Assembly (NCBI GenBank): GCA_965246855.1
Contig: CBDFFP010000002.1
Span: 434,001-498,000, forward strand
Source: UBA1952 sp965246855
Lineage (GTDB): Bacteria; Bacteroidota; Bacteroidia; Chitinophagales; Chitinophagaceae
Reading direction: 5' to 3'
Length of the DNA stretch: 64,000 nt
Part shown: piece after piece, positions 23,619-31,424 of the stretch
Position numbering within the stretch: the first letter of the stretch is position 1
Layout of the letters: each line of letters opens with the position of its first letter
Position numbers and translations under genes: made by a program
Notes under the pieces: generated by a model
What the model was told of the DNA's origin: nothing
The model's input: the letters and a program-made list of their open reading frames with translations, nothing else
The model's database searches: none

Positions 23619-24389
23619 CTATTCCAGCGTTATCCACACCGGCGCGTGGTCGCTTGTCTTTTCCCAGCCGCGAACCGCTTTATCCACGCCTCCCCTTTGG
23701 ATCCTTTTTTGCGCCGCAGGATTCAGGAGGAAATGGTCTATCCGCAATCCGGCATTGCGCCCGAAAGCGCCCCGGAAATAATCCCAGTAAGTGTAGAAGG
23801 TTTCCTCCGGAAACAGGCTGCGCAAGGCATCTGTCCAGCCCTGCGAAAGGAGCTTGTGGAAAGCCTCGCGCGTCTCGGTGCGGAATAAGGCATCTTCCGT
23901 CCAGCGCTCCGGTTTGTATACATCCTGACCAGTAGGAATCACATTAAAATCACCCGTCAGCACCACCGGTTTTTCTGCTGTAGCCCACTCCGCCACGCGC
24001 TCCGCAAAACGTTCCATCCAGCGCAGTTTGTAATCGTATTTGGGGCCGGGCGCGGGGTTGCCGTTGGGGAGATACAGGCAGGCAATGAGCACGCCGTTTA
24101 TCTCCGCTGCCAGAAAGCGGCTTTGAAGGTCTTCCGGGTCGCCGGGCAGCCCGCGCGCCACTTCCACCGGCGTTCCGGTTTTAAAAAGAATGGCTACGCC
24201 GTTCCAGCTTTTTTGTCCGTGCCACAGGCATTCGTAGCCTGCTTCCTGCAAGGCTTCCTGCGGAAATTTTTCGTCGGGCGTTTTCAGTTCCTGCAGGCAG
24301 GCCACGTCGGGTTGTGTTTCTTCCAGCCAGCGCAAAAGCACCGGCAAACGGGCGTGAATGCTATTGACATTGTAGGTCGCAATTTTCAT
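23619..24389 (-). CDS. xth: exodeoxyribonuclease III
   Basis: A 256-residue AP endonuclease and 3'-5' exonuclease for base-excision repair. It begins directly with MKIATYNVNSIHARLPVLLR. It has the metal-binding Glu in CLQELKTPDEKFP (about residue 34), the GQKSWNGVAILFK motif, VLTGDFNVIP (catalytic Asp and Asn) and the C-terminal KTSDHAPVWITLE with the catalytic Asp-His. Length and motifs match XthA. It lies 51 bases upstream of the AI-2E permease gene on the same strand and may share a transcript with it. Confidence 0.95.
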   Translation of the reverse strand: MKIATYNVNSIHARLPVLLRWLEETQPDVACLQELKTPDEKFPQEALQEAGYECLWHGQKSWNGVAILFKTGTPVEVARGLPGDPEDLQSRFLAAEINGVLIACLYLPNGNPAPGPKYDYKLRWMERFAERVAEWATAEKPVVLTGDFNVIPTGQDVYKPERWTEDALFRTETREAFHKLLSQGWTDALRSLFPEETFYTYWDYFRGAFGRNAGLRIDHFLLNPAAQKRIQRGGVDKAVRGWEKTSDHAPVWITLE

Positions 24390-24486
24390 AGACTTGTAAA
24401 AGTGAGCCGGAAAAACCGGAACCTCAACGCCATTAGCAGCACGGCGCTTTTATTATCCCTAAAAATTCCGCATTTTCGTGCTCCCA

Positions 24487-24945
24487 ATGCAACGCCTTCT
24501 CCTGTTCACCGCCTTTGCCTGTCTGCTGTTTATCTCTTGTTCTAAAGACAGCATTATAACACCTCCGGACAACAACACAACCACTACCGTCAACGGTTTT
24601 TTCTCGGTGAGCTACGACACAACGCGCTTCCGGATTGACTCCATGCGCACGTACTTCCTCAATGCGACAGGCATTCTGGATTCTACCGTACTTAAAGATT
24701 CTGCTTTCCGCAGCAAGAGTGCCTACACTTGGAATTCACCCGCGCGGCGCTACCGCAGCACCGACAGCGCTTTTGCCAAAGTTTTTGCGTGGGGAAAGTT
24801 CAAAGGCACCGGCACTGTTTTGAATGTTCCTCCCGTTACTTTCTCAGAGAGCGTCATTACGCTAACGGATTCTACAGGGCAAAGCCTGAGCACCAAAGAC
24901 GGCAAGAACGGCTTTGTATCTGCCTACGGTTTCCGCCTTAAGTAA
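24487..24945 (+). CDS. small lipoprotein of unknown function
   Basis: A 152-residue protein with a lipoprotein signal (MQRLLLFTAFACLLFISCSK; Cys about residue 18). A Thr/Asn-rich spacer follows, then a beta-rich domain rich in Ser, Thr and Asp (GFFSVSYDTTRFRIDSMRTY; KGTGTVLNVPPVTFSESVIT). I recognise no family. The ATG at 24487 is preferred over a GTG three codons earlier. It is followed by a strong bidirectional terminator shared with the convergent neighbour. Confidence 0.7.
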   Translation: MQRLLLFTAFACLLFISCSKDSIITPPDNNTTTTVNGFFSVSYDTTRFRIDSMRTYFLNATGILDSTVLKDSAFRSKSAYTWNSPARRYRSTDSAFAKVFAWGKFKGTGTVLNVPPVTFSESVITLTDSTGQSLSTKDGKNGFVSAYGFRLK

Positions 24946-24961
24946 GCAAGCCCACCCCAAA

Positions 24962-25002
24962 AGTAAAAAGGCTCTTCCCCACAAGGAAAGAGCCTTTTTA
25001 CT
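24962..25002. terminator. bidirectional Rho-independent terminator
   Basis: A 15-bp perfect stem (AGTAAAAAGGCTCTT with AAGAGCCTTTTTACT) encloses an 11-base loop. A/T runs are in the stem, so it works in both directions between the lipoprotein gene and the convergent gene at 25023. Confidence 0.88.
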
Positions 25003-25022
25003 GTCTGTTGTTTTGAAACAAA

Positions 25023-25406
25023 CTATCCGTGGTATTGTGCCCGGACTTTTTCTACCAGTGCCTCGTCACTCATTTGCTGCGCGGTATCCAGCGTGGTTTT
25101 CACGTTCTTGAACTGCGGCGTTTCTTGCAGGAAATGAGAGAACGTTTCCTGCGACGTGCCGTGGCCGGTTACATATACTTCCTCGGCGTTTTGCAGGTGC
25201 GCGGCAATGTCTTTAAAGAAAGCTGTTTCGTTGCGCTCGCGGTCGTTGTTGAAGGTGTGTTCATTGCTGTTGGGCAGGTTGCCAGTCGCTTTCACGTGGG
25301 CCAGCACTTTAAAGCCGTCGGCTTCGTTGTCGTGGCTCACGCCGATGATGGTAGCATGTTGGGTGTCCATCCAGACGCCAAACTGTTTAAACTTTTTCTC
25401 GAGCAT
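25023..25406 (-). CDS. small protein with possible eRF1-domain-3-like fold
   Basis: A 127-residue soluble protein. It opens with a strand-turn (FGVWMDTQHATIIGV) and ends with a strand, then EEVYVTGHGTSQETFSHFL and TLDTAQQMSDEALVEKVRAQ. This layout resembles the small bacterial proteins related to domain 3 of eRF1/Pelota (release-factor-like) in Bacteroidota, where a 'W-x-D-x-x-x-A-x-I' opening and a Gly-rich turn recur. The match is by pattern only. No ribosome-binding role can be claimed. Confidence 0.5.
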   Translation of the reverse strand: MLEKKFKQFGVWMDTQHATIIGVSHDNEADGFKVLAHVKATGNLPNSNEHTFNNDRERNETAFFKDIAAHLQNAEEVYVTGHGTSQETFSHFLQETPQFKNVKTTLDTAQQMSDEALVEKVRAQYHG

Positions 25407-25562
25407 GGGGAGCAGTTTTTAAGGTGCATTCCTGCTGCTAATAAAGCTGTGCCGCTTAATAAAAAAATATTTTTACTTCTTGCTTAAGGCGTTAAGCGTG
25501 TCATGCCTCTTATGGTTTTCCATCAACCTTCCCGGCATCTCTTTTGTTCCCTCCAAATTCTT

Positions 25563-25904
25563 ATGAACTGGAAAATCCTCAGCGATCTTTCGCAACTTGA
25601 CGAAATAGAAACCGAAAGCCACGAGCGGCCTGTCGTCATCTTCAAGCACAGCATCCGGTGCAGCATTTCGTCTATGGCGAAGAGTCGGCTGGAGCGCGCG
25701 CAGATGCCCGATGGCGTTGATTTCTATTACCTTGACCTTATCAATAACCGCTTGCTCTCTAATAAAGTCGCCGAGGTTTTTGACGTGCATCACGAAAGCC
25801 CGCAGGTGATCCTGCTCCGCAACGGCGAGTGCATATATGACGAAAGCCACAACGGCATCGACATGAAGGAGATTGCCCACGAAGCCTTCCGCGCCGACGC
25901 CTGA
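25563..25904 (+). CDS. ytxJ: YtxJ-like bacillithiol-system monothiol protein
   Basis: A 113-residue thioredoxin-fold protein of the YtxJ (DUF2847) family. It starts MNWKILSDLSQLDEIETESH. The active-site region is VIFKHSIRCSISSMAKSRLE, with one Cys at the monothiol position, and the protein ends with QVILLRNGECIYDESHNGID. In bacillithiol-using bacteria this protein is proposed to reverse S-bacillithiolation. The chosen ATG at 25563 removes a 20-residue N-terminal extension not seen in the family. It is followed 53 bases later by atpG. Confidence 0.82.
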   Translation: MNWKILSDLSQLDEIETESHERPVVIFKHSIRCSISSMAKSRLERAQMPDGVDFYYLDLINNRLLSNKVAEVFDVHHESPQVILLRNGECIYDESHNGIDMKEIAHEAFRADA

Positions 25905-25957
25905 AAAATGCGGTTTCCGGGTCGTACTTTCGCGCCGCATTTTAACGAATATACCTT

Positions 25958-26839
25958 ATGTCGGGCCAGCTTAAAGAAGTACGCAACCGGATTAAATCGG
26001 TGCAGTCTACGCAGCAGATTACCAAAGCCATGAAGATGGTGAGTGCCGCCAAACTGCGTCGCGCACAGGACGCCATTCAGCAGATGCGGCCTTACGCCCA
26101 GAAGCTCCAAGAAATGCTGAGCAACATCGTGAGTAGTCAAAGCGGCGATATGGCTTTACCGCTGGCCGAAGAACGCGCGCCGGAGCGGGTTTTGCTGATT
26201 CCTATTACCTCTGACCGGGGGCTTGCAGGTGCGTATAACGCCAATATTATTAAGCTCACCCGTGAGGCCATCCGCGCGAAATATGCGTCGCAGCAAGCTG
26301 CCGGAAACGTCACCATTTTGCCCATTGGCAAGAAAGCTTACGAGGCTTTTCAGCGCGCTAACGCCCGCATGATTGACACCTACTGGACGCTCATGGGCAA
26401 CCAGTCGTTTGAGAACGTAAAGGAAGTGGCCCGCTACGCGCAGGAAGCGTTTTTGCGGAAAGAATATGACCGTGTGGAGCTGGTGTATAGCCAGTTTAAA
26501 AACGCGGCTACACAGCAATTTGTTACCGAGGCTTATCTGCCTATTCCACACGCGGAAAACACAGGTAGTACCTTAAAAACCGACTTTATTTACGAGCCTT
26601 CCAAAGAAGTTTTGATTGCCGAACTGATGCCCAAAATCCTGAACACTCAGGTGTTTAAAGCCGTTCTGGACGCAACTGCTTCGGAGCATGGCGCGCGCAT
26701 GACGGCGATGGACAAAGCCAGCGAGAACGCCAACGAAATCCTCAAAAACCTGAAAATCTCCTACAACCGCGCCCGTCAGGCGGCCATCACCACAGAGCTG
26801 ACGGAGATTGTGAGCGGCGCAGCGGCGTTGCAGGGGTAA
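25958..26839 (+). CDS. atpG: ATP synthase F1 subunit gamma
   Basis: A 293-residue central-shaft subunit of F1Fo ATP synthase. The N-terminal helix is typical (QLKEVRNRIKSVQSTQQITK, then AMKMVSAAKLRRAQ), the middle has LLIPITSDRGLAGAYNANII, and the C-terminal helix ends KNLKISYNRARQAAITTELT with EIVSGAAAL. All parts are present and the length is normal. No other ATP synthase gene is adjacent: ytxJ precedes it and pyrH converges on it. A TACTTTCG element at 25925-25932 may be its -7 box. Confidence 0.95.
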   Translation: MSGQLKEVRNRIKSVQSTQQITKAMKMVSAAKLRRAQDAIQQMRPYAQKLQEMLSNIVSSQSGDMALPLAEERAPERVLLIPITSDRGLAGAYNANIIKLTREAIRAKYASQQAAGNVTILPIGKKAYEAFQRANARMIDTYWTLMGNQSFENVKEVARYAQEAFLRKEYDRVELVYSQFKNAATQQFVTEAYLPIPHAENTGSTLKTDFIYEPSKEVLIAELMPKILNTQVFKAVLDATASEHGARMTAMDKASENANEILKNLKISYNRARQAAITTELTEIVSGAAALQG

Positions 26840-26862
26840 GCATTATCAAGTAGAAAGACAAT

Positions 26863-26900
26863 AAAAAACGCGCTTCCTTACAGGGAGCGCGTTTTTTATT
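26863..26900. terminator. bidirectional terminator between atpG and pyrH
   Basis: A stem AAAAAACGCGCTTCC with GGGAGCGCGTTTTTT encloses a short loop. T runs on both strands would serve both convergent genes. Confidence 0.85.
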
Positions 26901-26972
26901 TCATTTAAGTAAAGAAGAAGCGAAACAAGCAATGCCTTTCTAAGAAGAAAGATTCTTTTTACTTTCCACACC

Positions 26973-27683
26973 TCAATTCACCAGCGTTCCGATATTCTTG
27001 CCTTCAATCACGTCCAGCAGATTTCCGTGGCGGTGCATGTTGAAGACGATGATGGGCAAAGAATTTTCCTGGCAAAGCGTGAAGGCCGTCATGTCCATCA
27101 CCTTCAGGTTGTCGGCGATAACCTGGGCGAAGGAAAGCGTTTCATAGCGCGTAGCGGTTGGGTCTTTTTCCGGGTCTGCGGTGTAGATGCCGTCCACGCG
27201 GGTTCCTTTCAGAATCACGTCGGCCCCGATTTCAATTGCGCGCAACGAGCCTGCGGTGTCGGTGGTGAAGTAGGGATTTCCGGTGCCGGCACCAAAGATG
27301 ACGACGCGGCCTTTTTCCAGGTGGCGGATGGCGCGGCGGCGGATATACGGCTCGGCAATTTGCTCCATTTTGATGGCGCTTTGCAATCGCGTTTTTACGC
27401 CCGTGCGCTCCAGTGCTGCCTGCAAGGCCATGCCGTTGATGACAGTGGCCAACATACCCATGTAGTCGCCTTGTGCGCGCTCAATGCCCGTTTCGCCTTC
27501 GTTCATGCCGCGGTAGATGTTGCCGCCGCCGATGACGACCGCTACCTGTACGCCGATATCAGTTACGGTTTTGATTTCCTGAGCATAAAGCACCAACATT
27601 TTAGGGTCAATACCGAAGACGCGGTCGCCCATCAGGCTTTCGCCCGAAAGCTTCAACAGGATGCGGTTATATTTTGGAAGCAC
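26973..27683 (-). CDS. pyrH: UMP kinase
   Basis: An enzyme of about 236 residues that phosphorylates UMP to UDP and belongs to the amino-acid kinase fold. Key elements are YNRILLKLSGESLMGD at the N-terminus, VAVVIGGGNIYRG, GDYMGMLATVINGMALQAAL, VVIFGAGTGNPYFTTDTA and the C-terminal VFNMHRHGNLLDVIEGKN. A GTG at 27683 gives the family-typical start (LPKYNRILLKL); an ATG 13 codons upstream is possible but would add a non-conserved extension. It is convergent with atpG and shares its terminator. Confidence 0.93.
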   Translation of the reverse strand: MLPKYNRILLKLSGESLMGDRVFGIDPKMLVLYAQEIKTVTDIGVQVAVVIGGGNIYRGMNEGETGIERAQGDYMGMLATVINGMALQAALERTGVKTRLQSAIKMEQIAEPYIRRRAIRHLEKGRVVIFGAGTGNPYFTTDTAGSLRAIEIGADVILKGTRVDGIYTADPEKDPTATRYETLSFAQVIADNLKVMDMTAFTLCQENSLPIIVFNMHRHGNLLDVIEGKNIGTLVN

Positions 27684-27754
27684 GGAGGAGAGGGGAAAGA
27701 TTTGGCCGCGAAAATAAGGCACAAGGCGGCGGGCGATTCCTTCTTCTTTCTTCC

Positions 27755-28162
27755 CTACCCTTCTGTTGCCGCTTCGTGGGCCGCTTTTGCTACTTTGAGG
27801 TCTTCGTCCACCGTGCCGCCGCTCACGCCAATCGCACCAATGGTATTGCCGTCAGTATCTTTCACTACCAGTCCGCCGCCGAAAGAAATAAGGCCATCGT
27901 TGCTTACCTCAATGCCATAAAGCGGCTCGCCGGGTTGCGACATTTTTCCGAGCATTGCACTGTCCATCTGGAAGAAAACAGCGGTTTTGGCTTTCTTGAT
28001 AGCAATGTCCGCAGAGCCAAGCCAAGCGTTATCCATGCGCACAAAAGCTACGAGGTTTGCACCGCCGTCCACAACAGCAATGTTCATTTTCTTGCCCATA
28101 TGGTCGGCTTTTTGCAGGCTGGCCAGCAGGGCTTTGTGGGCTTTTTCGAGGGAGATGTTCAT
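27755..28162 (-). CDS. GlcG/HbpS family protein
   Basis: A 135-residue protein of the GlcG/HbpS (DUF336) family, which includes heme-binding and small-molecule-binding proteins, some linked to redox sensing. Motifs are MNIAVVDGGANLVAFVRMDN, ADIAIKKAKTAVFFQ, SFGGGLVVKDTDGNTIGAIG and VSGGTVDEDLKVAKAA. No signal peptide is seen, so it should be cytoplasmic. The start at MNISLEKAHKALL fits the family. A ligand cannot be predicted. Confidence 0.88.
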   Translation of the reverse strand: MNISLEKAHKALLASLQKADHMGKKMNIAVVDGGANLVAFVRMDNAWLGSADIAIKKAKTAVFFQMDSAMLGKMSQPGEPLYGIEVSNDGLISFGGGLVVKDTDGNTIGAIGVSGGTVDEDLKVAKAAHEAATEG

Positions 28163-28221
28163 GGTAGGGTTGGAGTTAGGAGCAAATGTTACCAAAGCAG
28201 TGCCAACCTGTGAAGTTTCTA

Positions 28222-28253
28222 AAAACAAAAAGACGTGAATGGCTCACGTCTTT
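28222..28253 (-). terminator. Rho-independent terminator after the glycosyltransferase gene
   Basis: Read on the minus strand: stem AAAGACGTGA with TCACGTCTTT, followed by a T-rich run (TTGTTTTT). It lies about 50 bases after the stop at 28302. Confidence 0.75.
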
Positions 28254-28301
28254 GTAGAAATTTTGGACAAACAAGCATGACTAAGTTTGCAATTTCCATT
28301 T

Positions 28302-29783
28302 TTAGCGGGGCGCAATAGGCAGCGCATATCCATTGGGATAGCGCAATATATAGGAGCCAAGGTTGAATCCCGGACGGTCAGGGAAGTAAGCAACTTTCAA
28401 ATTTTTACGGAAGATGGGCTGCATCTTTGTTTCCTGCGGACTCCAGTGGTGAGCCAGGATGCCTCTGTTAAAAAACATGACCTCCACGTCTTCAAAAGCA
28501 GGCGTATTGAGTACCACGCGGGTGCCGGGACGCAGCATTTTGGGCAGTGATTTATAAAGCCGGGTATTAAAGGCTCTTGCCTGCCAATGAGCGTCTTTCG
28601 GGTTGTGCATTTTAAGGATGCGCACATGTTGGAGTTGCAGAAATGCCACAAGGCAGGACACTACCGTCAAAAAACTGACGGCGTAACGCATTCCTTTTCC
28701 GGCTTCTGCCAAGACTGCTGCCATCAACACCAATCCCAGCGGCGCAACGAACATAAAGTGCGACTGAACCTTGGTTGCCACGATAAAAGAATAAAACAAG
28801 AAAACCACCAGCAAACTGCTCATTAAGGCTATCTGCGCCGGGCTTGGACGGGCTATCACATGCTTCCGCAGGAAAACGAAAAACCCTACCGGCAGGAGCA
28901 TCCACACGAGCGGCCCGAAATAATCCGGGAAGCGCGACCAGAAGAAATCTATATTGCCTTTATGGCCTTCTACTACCTCCGTAAGGTGGCGGTTGTTGTA
29001 AGCAAATTCATAGGCAGCTTCTTTGGGAAAAGCGTGGAAAATATAAAGCTGCCACGGCAGAAAAACAAAAACGCAACACAGCAGCCCCAGTGCGAAATGG
29101 GAGACGTCTCTCCGCAATTTCCGGTCGGCTTTTTGCAGATGCGCTACCAGCAGGTACACGGCCCAGCCACCGAAAACCAGCAATCCAGGCAACCATTTAT
29201 TCAAAATAGCACAACCGGCAAAAACACCGATAAGTGCTGCCCAAGAAAGTGCTCTTCTGCCTTTCGCTTCCGTGTATTTACTCAACGCCCAAAATGAAGA
29301 CAGCGTGTAAAATGCCATCGCCACATCGTTGTGATCCATGCCTTCCCGACCGCTTGTCAGTATCAATTGAAAGTAGGAACACGCCTGAAACAGCGCAGCC
29401 ATCAGCCCCACGCGTTTATCGCCGCCGGAGAACCATTTCCCCAACTGATAAATCAAGGGAACCATCAGCGTCCCCATCAGCATACTTGGATAGCGAATCG
29501 TAAATTCCGACACGCCAAAAAGCTTCATGCTCAGGGCCATTTGCCACAAGAAAAGTGGCTGCTTATGAAGCCATATTTCGTTGCAGGTCCATGTCGTAAA
29601 ATCATAGGGCACCAGCGAGAGCGTGCGCAGGCGTGGCACCAGAGGATGATCCATCAGGTTGCGCGCCACAAGCGCATGAAAACGCTCATCCCATTCATGG
29701 AGAAAGGGATCAAGGTGGACCGCCCACCAGCGCAGCAGAAATGCGCCTGCAGTGATGATCCAAAGAAGGACGCGCGTTTTCAT
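28302..29783 (-). CDS. membrane glycosyltransferase, GT39/ArnT-like family
   Basis: A 493-residue integral membrane protein with many predicted helices. It shows the GT39/PMT-type start: a first helix, then a luminal loop with an acidic pair (LDPFLHEWDERFHALVARNL) that binds polyprenyl-phosphate sugar donors. Later HLTEVVEGHKGNIDFFWSRF, GPLVWMLLPVGFFVFLR and a soluble C-terminal part with TRVVLNTPAFEDVEVMFFNR follow. It probably transfers a sugar, such as to lipid A or a surface glycan, but the acceptor is unknown. The ATG at 29783 lies 20 bases after gcvT, suggesting co-transcription. Confidence 0.88.
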   Translation of the reverse strand: MKTRVLLWIITAGAFLLRWWAVHLDPFLHEWDERFHALVARNLMDHPLVPRLRTLSLVPYDFTTWTCNEIWLHKQPLFLWQMALSMKLFGVSEFTIRYPSMLMGTLMVPLIYQLGKWFSGGDKRVGLMAALFQACSYFQLILTSGREGMDHNDVAMAFYTLSSFWALSKYTEAKGRRALSWAALIGVFAGCAILNKWLPGLLVFGGWAVYLLVAHLQKADRKLRRDVSHFALGLLCCVFVFLPWQLYIFHAFPKEAAYEFAYNNRHLTEVVEGHKGNIDFFWSRFPDYFGPLVWMLLPVGFFVFLRKHVIARPSPAQIALMSSLLVVFLFYSFIVATKVQSHFMFVAPLGLVLMAAVLAEAGKGMRYAVSFLTVVSCLVAFLQLQHVRILKMHNPKDAHWQARAFNTRLYKSLPKMLRPGTRVVLNTPAFEDVEVMFFNRGILAHHWSPQETKMQPIFRKNLKVAYFPDRPGFNLGSYILRYPNGYALPIAPR

Positions 29784-29802
29784 CCAAAGCAGATTTCCGC
29801 TC

Positions 29803-30891
29803 CTATCCCACAAACGGCATTTTCACCACCTTCGCTTTCAGCGGTTTTTCGCGCACGACAACGAATATTTCCGTGCCTTCCGCCGCCGCGCTTTTGTCCA
29901 TCATCGCCATGCCAATGGCCCTGCCCAGGGTGGGGCTTTGTGTGCCACTCGTAACATAGCCGATTTCTACACCTTCCGCATTCTGGATTTTATAGCCGTG
30001 GCGCGGGATGCCTTTATCTATCATCTCCAGCCCTACCAGCTTGCGCTTTACGCCTTCTGCTTTTTGGGCTTCCAAAGCTTCGCGGTTCGTAAAATCTTTG
30101 GTGAACTTGGTAATCCAGCCCAGTCCGGCTTCCAGGGGCGAAGTCGTGTCGTCAATATCGTTTCCGTAAAGGCAAAAACCTTTTTCCAGACGCAGTGTAT
30201 CGCGGGCAGCAAGGCCAATCGGCTTCAGCCCTTTAGGCGTGCCGACCCGAAAGATTTCATTCCAGATTTTCTCCGCATCGTCGCCTTTGTCTTCAAAGTA
30301 AATCTCCACCCCACCCGATCCGGTGTAGCCTGTTGCGCTGATAATCACATTGTCCACACCCGCAAAACGTCCACGCTCAAAAGTGTAGTATTTCATGGAG
30401 CCGAGATCAACGTCTGTTAGTTCCTGCAAAATGCGTGTGGCATTCGGGCCCTGCACCGCGAGCAGCGCCGTGCGCTCAGAAATGTCTTCCATCTCTACTC
30501 CTTCGGTGTTAAAAGACTGAATCCAATTCCAGTCTTTTTCAATATTGGAAGCATTCACCACCAGCATGTATTTGCTGTTCTCCTCAAGGCAATATACAAT
30601 CAGGTCGTCTACGATTCCACCATCGAGATTGGGCAGGCAGGAATACTGTGCTTTTCCGGCAGTCAGTTTGGAAGCGTCGTTGGTCGTCACGCGTTGAATC
30701 AGGTCGAGCGCACCGGAGCCGGAAAGGATGAACTCGCCCATATGGCTTACATCAAACACGCCTGCGTTAGCGCGCACCGCAGCGTGCTCGTCGTTGATGC
30801 CCGTGTAGGAAATAGGCATGTTATAGCCGGCAAATTCGGCCATCTTGGCGCCGAGTGCAAGGTGCTTGTGCGTAAAAGGCGTATTCTTCAT
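29803..30891 (-). CDS. gcvT: glycine cleavage system aminomethyltransferase (T protein)
   Basis: A 362-residue enzyme that transfers the methylene group from glycine-loaded H protein to tetrahydrofolate. Family features are MAEFAGYNMPISYTGINDEH, ANAGVFDVSHMGEF (folate-binding region), YCLEENSKYMLVVNASN, LLAVQGPNA, SATGYTGSGGVEIYF and the C-terminal LGRAIGMAMMDKS. All parts are present. No gcvH or gcvP lies beside it, which is usual in this group. A good promoter match and then a 21-bp array lie upstream. Confidence 0.95.
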   Translation of the reverse strand: MKNTPFTHKHLALGAKMAEFAGYNMPISYTGINDEHAAVRANAGVFDVSHMGEFILSGSGALDLIQRVTTNDASKLTAGKAQYSCLPNLDGGIVDDLIVYCLEENSKYMLVVNASNIEKDWNWIQSFNTEGVEMEDISERTALLAVQGPNATRILQELTDVDLGSMKYYTFERGRFAGVDNVIISATGYTGSGGVEIYFEDKGDDAEKIWNEIFRVGTPKGLKPIGLAARDTLRLEKGFCLYGNDIDDTTSPLEAGLGWITKFTKDFTNREALEAQKAEGVKRKLVGLEMIDKGIPRHGYKIQNAEGVEIGYVTSGTQSPTLGRAIGMAMMDKSAAAEGTEIFVVVREKPLKAKVVKMPFVG

Positions 30892-30911
30892 AAGGGTGGA
30901 AAATGGCAGCG

Positions 30912-30945
30912 CAAATGTAGGCGTTGGGCGTTTGTTGCTTCCAAA
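30912..30945 (-). promoter_or_regulatory. candidate gcvT promoter of the Bacteroidota type
   Basis: On the minus strand, TACATTTG (30912-30919) is a perfect fit to the -7 pattern TANNTTTG. A TTTG lies 22 bases upstream (30942-30945) as the -33 element. It is about 20-50 bases ahead of the gcvT start. Confidence 0.55.
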
Positions 30946-31046
30946 ACAAAAAACCTGCTGGAGAGAAGAATAATCTTTTTCCGGTTCCTGAACTACTTAA
31001 AACATACTCCCTCTCATTTACAATAAGGATACTTTGCCTTTTGAGA

Positions 31047-31340
31047 AGAAGGGGCTTTCGAAGGTTTGGTTCTCCTTCCCCAGGGTTTGGGGAAGCAGAA
31101 CCAAACCCTGGGGAAGGAGAACGGAAGTCAGGGGAAGGAGAACGAGACTTTGGTTCTGCTTCCCCAGACTTTGGGGAAGCAAAACCAAACATTGGGGAAG
31201 GAGAACGAGACTTTGGTTCTGCTTCCCCAGACTTTGGGGAAGCAAAACCAAACATTGGGGAAGGAGAACGAGACTTTGGTTCTGCTTCCCCAGACTTTGG
31301 GGAAGGAGAACCAAACATTGGGGAAGCTTTACAGAACGCC
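31047..31340. repeat. 21-bp tandem array 3 (about 14 units) between the S8 protease gene and gcvT
   Basis: Fourteen 21-base units. A 63-base trimer repeats: GGGGAAGGAGAACGAGACTTT, GGTTCTGCTTCCCCAGACTTT, GGGGAAGCAAAACCAAACATT. The middle unit carries the reverse complement of GGGGAAGCAGAACC, so neighbouring units can pair. All three plus-strand frames and two minus-strand frames are open, giving heptads such as FGEAKPN. The rest of the 30892-31424 gap holds the gcvT promoter candidate on one side and nothing clear (31341-31424) on the other. Confidence 0.95.
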
Positions 31341-31424
31341 AAAAACAAATAATGCGTTAGTAAAATCATGCTTTTGATCCCCTACTTTCACACACTTATC
31401 GAAAATCTACTTAGCATCTCGCTG

